64,000 nt of DNA from Pieris napi (lineage: Eukaryota; Arthropoda; Insecta; Lepidoptera; Pieridae). The stretch's first letter is position 1. Each line of letters starts with the position of its first letter. The DNA is taken from NCBI RefSeq assembly GCF_905475465.1, contig NC_062243.1, positions 144,001 to 208,000 on the forward strand, in the 5' to 3' direction. The notes below the pieces were generated by a model that worked only from the letters and a program-made list of their open reading frames with translations, did no database searches and was not told the DNA's origin. Below, in pieces: positions 61,101 to 64,000 of the stretch. Made by a program: the position numbers and the translations under genes.

Positions 61101-63134
61101 CATTAACATCAAAGTGGAGGACAAAGCATTTATCAGCTATGAAGAGACTGAATAAAACATGATCACTGGAAAATGGTAAAGGGACAAAAAAATGCCACCA
61201 TTAATCACACACAGGCAAAACAGTGGCGGACCTTAATTTATAACGGAAATTGACCTTTGTGAGACGCCTTCAATAGCAGATAAAGCTCGATTTTGTAAAG
61301 CAACTATATACAGGCACCGCAAACATTGCTAACAATAAAAACATAGGTTTCGTTTTACATTAATTAAACTGACACAGTCATTTGATACGATCGTTTATTT
61401 TAAATAGTTTTCAATCTGAAAGCGATAATTGGTGAAAATAATTGTTTGTTCATTTAATTCGTTATTTTAAAGGAACAATTTTCAAAAATCAAAGGCTACG
61501 TCTAAACTCATTAATTGGATATTGATTGCAAATGGAATACAGCTAAATAAAAATAGCATTTTATGTTGCGGTGATGGTTTTTGGCTTAGCGTGTTATTTC
61601 TTATTTACTGGTAAATTCTTTAAGTACTTGCTCAGAATAAATTAAGTCAGTATTCAGTGAACATGGACTAAACGAACATTTAAATTGAACAAGTTCTTTA
61701 CAAAGCTTTTCACAATTGCCCACGTTTTAAGATCAGTCTATAACACTCCAAATAAAGCCATCTTCAAACGACATATTCTATGGTTCCTAATGAACCCGAC
61801 ATCAGGCTTTACTTTATATATTTTCAATAAACCAAACCTTATTAACAATATTTTTTGTCGATCATTTTACCTAGTACTTATAAAAGTGTAAATTACGAAT
61901 TTCTTGTTAATCATATTACAATACATTGATATTTCAGGCATTAGCATGTTACGAAATTACAAAGTATGTGCTTGTAGGTGGCGTGGTTGCGAGTGGATAC
62001 GCAGACAATCCTCACAATTGCTGGCCACGTAATCACCAAGAACCACCGCATCAGTGTCAGTCATGGAGACGGTTCCTGGAGCCTTGTGTTACGGGAAGTG
62101 GCACCAGGCGATGGCGGACGATACATGTGCCAAATAAACACAGAGCCCATGATGAGTCAGCTGCATTTACTCCAAGTCGTCGGTAAGCGTTACTCGTAAA
62201 TCTTCACAACTAAAACGGTAAATCCAGATAAGGATTAATTAATGTGAAACCTTTCTAAAAAAAGGTTATACAATGATTACTAGTAGCAGTGTTACTTGTT
62301 GAACTAGTGGCTTTAGCGTGCGACTCTCATCCTTGAGGTCGTAGGTTTGATGCCTTTGACACAAAAATTCGACCGCGTGTGTCAATGTCTAATTACCTAC
62401 TTGCCTATTAGATTGACAAATTATCATGAAAAAGATATAGAAATGTAAGGCCCAGACCTGTAATGGTTGTAGCGCCACTGGATTTTTTATACAATGGTAA
62501 TGTTGACTTCGCCCCACAATTTAAGCTTACTTCAGGTATAAATAACTACACATACTAATTTATTTCACAAGATACACGTTAAGAAACTAAAAAGATATTA
62601 CTATGCAATGCAATACAACATTTTATAAATTCTTTGAATAACTTTATTTTATAAGCATGCTTTCAAATTCATATATTTTAAAGAATTCTATAAACTTGGT
62701 TTCTAACTAAATCTAAGATTCAAAAACGCTAGTTTCTCAACAAGTAACGGTAGTTGACTTTGCAAACTCATTCAGTTCAACCTCTCAGACTCTTAGATCA
62801 AGATTTTCTTTTCTATTCAAATTCAAAGTATATTCGTCAGTCTACATAATTATGTTTAATTTTTAAATGACATTTTTATAATTATAAATACAATTAAATA
62901 TTTCAAAAATCTTCTGTTTTGGTTGAGGAAGACATTTCTATAACTGTGGCATTTTAGAACACAATGTTTGTTCAGTGCCTCCGGACATTGACGATGAAGC
63001 AAGCAGCAGGGAAATCATCATAAAGGAAGGTGAAAATGCAGCCATGCAATGTGTGGCGTCTGGTACTCCACCTCCGTCTATCGCGTGGAGGAGGGAAGAC
63101 TCACGGCATTTCAAAATCGATAATAGCACTTTAG
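37034..63134 (+). CDS. DIP/lachesin-like Ig-superfamily adhesion gene (5' part, spliced)
   Basis: Join 37034-37103, 56880-56977, 61978-62182, 62976-63134; the gene continues beyond the window. The 177 complete residues comprise a signal peptide (1-23) and a full Ig1: Cys47, Trp59 in 'VAWLRVDTQTILTI', 'HVITKNHRISVSHGD', and Cys107 in 'GGRYMCQINTEPM'. Ig2 starts with 'VVVPPDIDDE', Cys150 and Trp162. N-glycosylation sequons lie at Asn34 and Asn174. The Ig1 signature is that of insect Dpr-interacting proteins, which have three Ig domains, are membrane- or GPI-anchored, and bind Dpr proteins to specify synaptic partners; lachesin is the nearest alternative. Which DIP paralogue it is cannot be told. 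The missing part should hold the rest of Ig2, Ig3 and the anchor. Introns 2-4 and their phases are well supported; linkage of exon 1 is inferred from phase and content. Confidence 0.85.
37870..38090 (+). repeat. Interspersed repeat, copy 2 (unclassified)
   Basis: Contains 'gtggcggagagtttattgcc', 'cattctacgccct' and 'gagaactggcactaaatgt', matching copy 1 at 8790-8935 in opposite orientation, followed by a short 'gtagt' tandem and 'gacgttcataagtgtacat'. The borders are approximate. Confidence 0.55.
38095..38470. other. GC-richer unclassified block in intron 1
   Basis: GC content rises for about 370 bp ('gctcgccccgcggacc'), with a 74-codon open frame on the - strand (38228-38452) that has no domain. 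This may be transposon debris or conserved noncoding DNA; I cannot tell. Confidence 0.25.
41351..41442 (+). mobile_element. LINE 3'-terminal fragment
   Basis: The segment 'gggtagctatgggctgcag' followed by 'tttttccccctctataatac' and an A-run follows the pattern of lepidopteran LINE 3' ends (a 'tctatgggc' core, then a pyrimidine stretch, then the tail). It is short and diverged, so the family is uncertain. Confidence 0.5.
42481..42612. promoter_or_regulatory. Cluster of four Sox-type motifs in intron 1
   Basis: Within 70 bp there are ACAATG (42511), CATTGT (42536), CATTGT (42562) and ACAATG (42575). Two are in the context 'cacaatgcc' (the first as 'gacacaatgcc', the last as 'ctcacaatgcc') and two in 'ccattgt', the core bound by Sox HMG proteins, next to a homeodomain-type ATTAAT. 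The patch is GC-richer than the intron around it. Neural SoxB factors would suit a neuronal receptor gene, but this is inference from motif spacing alone. Confidence 0.3.
43114..43260 (+). mobile_element. Helitron 5'-end fragment
   Basis: It begins TC after A with 'tcttatatataaaattctcg', then 'aaacggctcgaccgattttt' and 'ctgagaatcggct', a 5' end seen in many lepidopteran Helitrons. No CTAG-type 3' end is found before the LINE fragment that starts at 43333, so the copy is truncated or interrupted. Confidence 0.65.
43333..43896 (+). mobile_element. Internally deleted copy of the 9.5-kb LINE family
   Basis: Aligns with about 11868-12735 of the intact element: 'caaacttgtgtctgaagtc', 'tccaatttaactccaagaag', 'tctgcattttctaccgcatt', 'ttccacaactgagcg' and 'tcacttaacatcagatgag', ending with 'ccataaaaaataa'. 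Several internal deletions (around 43508 and 43545) and frame changes show a decayed copy. It lies in intron 1 in the same direction as the host gene. Confidence 0.88.
44606..44889. repeat. MITE with long (about 60 bp) terminal inverted repeats
   Basis: The right arm (44830-44889), reverse-complemented, reads 'atgcttggactcagggtgag' and then 'atctatagtgcgcactta', almost identical to the left arm (44606-44683). The left arm carries an extra block of about 16 bases (within 44616-44632) containing 'agagtcaaatgactct', itself palindromic. The middle is AT-rich and non-coding. No clear target-site duplication was seen. Confidence 0.85.
45755..46010 (-). pseudogene. RTE-type LINE relic, C-terminal end
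   Basis: On the - strand the reading 'TEWQPRGGKRKIGRQSKRW' followed by 'ADDIKRIGGNT' and, after a stop and frame change, 'QLEEAYVSQD' corresponds to the extreme C-terminus of RTE-like LINE proteins ('GKR..GR...RW.DDI' then 'W...EEAY'). Only the last 80 or so residues remain. Confidence 0.75.
47560..47930 (+). pseudogene. RTE-like LINE relic, C-terminal part
   Basis: The + strand readings, in order with frame changes, are 'AIEMWCYHRMV', 'NINQRKVAYLGHVL', 'VKIQSKRRVCRRRKSWICN' and 'VSDWMGN'. This follows the C-terminal pattern of insect endonuclease-reverse transcriptases ('EMWCYRRML', 'YLGHVLR', 'GKR..GRR..SWL'). It is a different family from the relic at 45.8 kb and the copy at 57-60 kb. It is old and contains stops. 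Confidence 0.7.
48537..49084 (+). pseudogene. mariner transposase relic
   Basis: Frameshifted and internally deleted transposase. It starts with 'YEYEFHRG', then 'QRIRSGNFDLQNKPRGGPET', a large deletion, 'VVHYNFLQSGQMITA', 'KQPRLVNRSRPLLLHDNARP' (second catalytic Asp), 'HPPYSPDLALKDYHFLRNLD' (third Asp region, D34D type) and 'LQGKKFNSDGAVETALKDF'. It ends with 'RWQKYIDSNGTY', the usual mariner C-terminus. The first catalytic Asp is in the deleted part, so the copy cannot be active. Terminal repeats were not identified. Confidence 0.9.
49113..49589. repeat. MITE, family M1 copy 3
   Basis: Full-length relative of 36201-36699: left 'gtgcgtgcgtac' and 'gaagtgaaaattttttgg', body blocks 'cgataataaaaacacgtgg' and 'ttcgtcatttgagatttc', right end 'ctaaagaagtttcac'. 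An octamer TTAAAAAA flanks both sides (about 49104-49111 and 49590-49597), a possible target-site duplication, although A-runs make this weak. It starts about 30 bp after the mariner relic. Confidence 0.85.
51826..51936 (+). mobile_element. LINE 3'-terminal fragment
   Basis: 'aagggccggcaacgcaccc', then 'gggtgtctatggctgtgatg' and 'catttgccccccctttt' followed by an A-rich tail is the typical end of lepidopteran LINEs related to, but not the same as, the 9.5-kb family (compare 'aaaggccggcaacgcac' at 12629-12645). Confidence 0.75.
56880..56977 (+). CDS. DIP-like exon 2: first half of Ig1
   Basis: Acceptor TTATAG, 98 nt, donor GTAAGT. After the split Asp codon it reads 'LPRFVGPGSNVTVALGR' and 'ETTLTCKVDNLQSFK', which is the A to C strand region of Ig1 with its first Cys and an NVT glycosylation site. 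It ends in phase 0, so 'SFK' joins 'VAWLRVD' of exon 3 as in other DIP/lachesin proteins. Confidence 0.92.
57272..58039 (+). CDS. RTE endonuclease domain (open frame)
   Basis: 255 codons from ATG to TAA. APE-type endonuclease with 'CTFNVRSLSS', 'IGLAEIKRMG' (catalytic Glu), 'QVYAPTESAAEEEI', 'VVMGDFNAKVGMPGP', 'KNEIDFILSN' and 'NFPSDHRML' (catalytic Asp-His). All expected motifs are present, so this domain looks intact. The stop at 58037-58039 is where related proteins continue into the linker and reverse transcriptase, and the same frame goes on as protein-like sequence after it, so this is a nonsense mutation and not a natural end. Confidence 0.85.
   Translation: MLQKLILCTFNVRSLSSKTRQLELNYALREINWDVIGLAEIKRMGCSIEEYEDYIFCYIGETLGLHGVGFLIKKYFKNNIVNFTGISERVAFIKLKFKNLSLTLIQVYAPTESAAEEEIHRFYEDLRRAHESADKNVVVMGDFNAKVGMPGPYERGIMGKYGYGTRNLRGERLIQYANEYKLSVLNTFFKKKQSRKWTWVSPDQRTKNEIDFILSNNPKSITNMEILGNVNFPSDHRMLRCCLTLTSPKMSRRSF
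58040..60118 (+). pseudogene. RTE reverse transcriptase, disrupted
   Basis: The continuation of the endonuclease ORF is broken by a frame change near 58220, a stop at 58771-58773, a frame change at an A-run near 59020 and another near 59660. Domain blocks are still in order: 'LKSGKSPGPGNITNEALKFG', 'NYRPISLVSVIYKL', 'QAGFRPGYSTIDHI', 'FVDYSKAFDSI' (first catalytic Asp), 'GVRQGDPLSPKLFI', 'LRFADDIAVFS' (catalytic pair) and 'YVYLGKQVSFD'. The C-terminal part (59612-60118) has 'PCLTYASQTWVF', 'LKWKWAGHIARARDKRW' and 'RPRERWTDDIVELAAENWMD'. The few lesions point to a fairly recent but now inactive copy. Confidence 0.88.
60224..60250 (+). repeat. (AAT)n microsatellite tail of the RTE element
   Basis: At least seven AAT units follow 'aataaagcttt'. 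They mark the 3' end of the RTE copy. Confidence 0.75.
60251..61977 (+). other. Remainder of intron 2
   Basis: AT-rich, with no open frame or repeat recognised. A good-looking upstream acceptor (TATTTCAG, AG at 61936-61937) lies 40 nt before the one used for exon 3. Confidence 0.6.
61978..62182 (+). CDS. DIP-like exon 3: second half of Ig1
   Basis: Acceptor CTTGTAG, 205 nt, donor GTAAGC, phase 0 in and phase 1 out. It reads 'VAWLRVDTQTILTIAGHVI', 'TKNHRISVSHGDGSWSLVL' and 'GGRYMCQINTEPMMSQLHL', carrying the Ig Trp, the second Ig1 Cys and the most diagnostic DIP/lachesin sequence. The final G joins TG of exon 4 to give the third Val of 'QVVVPPDI'. The pyrimidine tract before this acceptor is poor. 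Confidence 0.95.
62183..62975 (+). other. Intron 3 of the DIP-like gene
   Basis: 793 nt from GTAAGC to TTCAG. It holds a decayed SINE (62285-62480); the rest is AT-rich. Confidence 0.8.
62285..62480 (+). mobile_element. Decayed tRNA-derived SINE
   Basis: Same family as 16395-16659 but on the + strand: 'actagtggctttagcgtgcg', 'gaggtcgtaggtttgatgcc' (altered box B) and the end 'ggttgtagcgccactgg'. The pol III boxes carry substitutions and the body has deletions. Confidence 0.8.
62976..63134 (+). CDS. DIP-like exon 4: start of Ig2
   Basis: Acceptor GTTCAG, 159 nt, donor GTGAGG, phase 1 in and phase 1 out. After the split Val it reads 'PPDIDDEASSREIIIKEGEN', 'AAMQCVASGTPPPSIAWRRE' and 'DSRHFKIDNSTL': the inter-domain 'PPDI' linker, first Cys and Trp of Ig2 and an NST glycosylation site. 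The second Ig2 Cys must lie in an exon to the right. Confidence 0.93.
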
Positions 63135-64000
63135 GTGAGGTACTTTTTAAGTCACAACAGTTTCCAAAAAACGGTATACAATCCAACAAATAATAAATAC
63201 TAGTTTTTATCAACTGCTTATTTCAAATTTAAGTCAATACCTAAAAAAATTGCTTACTTTTATCAGTATAATGCACGTACATAATGTAGATGTCCACAAG
63301 AATTATAAAACAATTCTTCCTTCATAAATATATTCGTTATGCTAACAAACTGCCTCCAATAAGTTATCTTTGAATTAATTAAAAAAAATTAAACATAAGT
63401 TATTTTTTTACTTAAATTCTACTTAAAAATTAAAGTAAAAGGTAAAAGGCTGATTAATTACCAAAATAACAATAGTAAAATTAAAACAATTGTATCCTTT
63501 TAAAATGTTTTATCTACAAAAAGTCAGGAGATCGTCGTCCTCGTTTCATTGTCTTTGAGGTTTGCCAGGACATTTCATTATAAGCAGAGTAATTTGAAGT
63601 ACAAATTAAAACTACAGAAATAGCTGTGCCGTTTCCTTCTACCTTATTTTACTTTACACAATACATTTTTATAAAGATAAAAATTGTCGCTTCAAACGGA
63701 GTTAGTAAAGCGGAGAAATTATATTTAACCTAGTGTTAATAATTTGGTAATTTTGTGAAATGAATTCATAAATATAACAACGATTTTTTAATAAACTAAT
63801 ACCTGTGTGATTAAAAACTAAAGGCATTTCTATCATTGGATCACAATTTTGATGATAGAACAACGTAGCTAACAATACTGCTTCGTAATTAAAAACCAAT
63901 CAGTTATTATTTTTTTCCAATTTTTTTTAAACTTATGAACCCGGTGTCATTGTTTACTGATGATATCAACACTACACATTTGTCATATTAAAAGCAAACA
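63135..64000 (+). other. Start of intron 4 (runs off the window)
   Basis: Begins with donor GTGAGG. AT-rich with no exon recognised to the window end; the next DIP-like exon, completing Ig2, must lie beyond. Confidence 0.75.

Noticed and set aside
61926..62186. 86-codon frame over exon 3
   Set aside because: It is out of frame with the Ig1 sequence; the DIP-like reading of the same DNA is far better supported.
62938..63213. 91-codon - strand frame over exon 4
   Set aside because: It is the antisense shadow of the Ig2 exon.

Overview
The window looks like insect nuclear DNA, most likely from a moth or butterfly. It is AT-rich. It has one intron-split gene on the + strand with canonical GT-AG junctions, and it carries many decayed transposons of kinds common in Lepidoptera: CR1/Jockey-group and RTE-group LINEs, mariner, Helitrons, a tRNA-derived SINE and MITEs. 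I see no operons, CRISPR arrays, stand-alone tRNA or rRNA genes, or prokaryotic features.

The only host gene I can support firmly is an immunoglobulin-superfamily cell-adhesion gene of the DIP (Dpr-interacting protein)/lachesin type, whose 5' part lies on the + strand. A signal-peptide exon (37034-37103) is followed by a 19.8 kb intron, then exons at 56880-56977, 61978-62182 and 62976-63134. The phases fit throughout (1, 0, 1, 1). Together they encode a secretory signal, a complete first Ig domain and the start of the second. The gene runs off the right edge. Only the assignment of exon 1 across the long intron is inferential.

Layout. 1-9.2 kb: AT-rich with no convincing gene, apart from one short GC-richer open frame on the - strand (934-1164). 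9.27-12.75 kb: a near-complete LINE with an uninterrupted 1,077-codon endonuclease/reverse-transcriptase ORF, meeting tail-to-tail with a truncated second LINE (12.76-13.25 kb). 13.4-36 kb: intergenic DNA with a MITE, a SINE, a Jockey relic, a GC-rich retroelement-like block, an RTE relic, a Helitron and several LINE 3' fragments. 36.2-36.7 kb: a MITE about 330 bp upstream of the DIP-like start codon. 37.1-56.9 kb: intron 1, holding LINE fragments, a Helitron end, a long-TIR MITE, two RTE-like relics, a mariner relic and a second full copy of the promoter-side MITE. 57.0-62.0 kb: intron 2, about 60% of which is one recent but inactivated RTE-type LINE.

How it fits together: the DIP-like product should be a neuronal surface receptor. 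The rest of the window is mobile DNA that landed beside or inside that gene. I found no clear new biological system. The most useful leads are the three-copy asymmetric MITE family with one copy at the gene's 5' end, an intronic cluster of four Sox-type motifs (42511-42580), an alternative acceptor before exon 3, the apparently intact LINE with a perfect 17-bp hairpin in its leader, and a few unassigned open frames.
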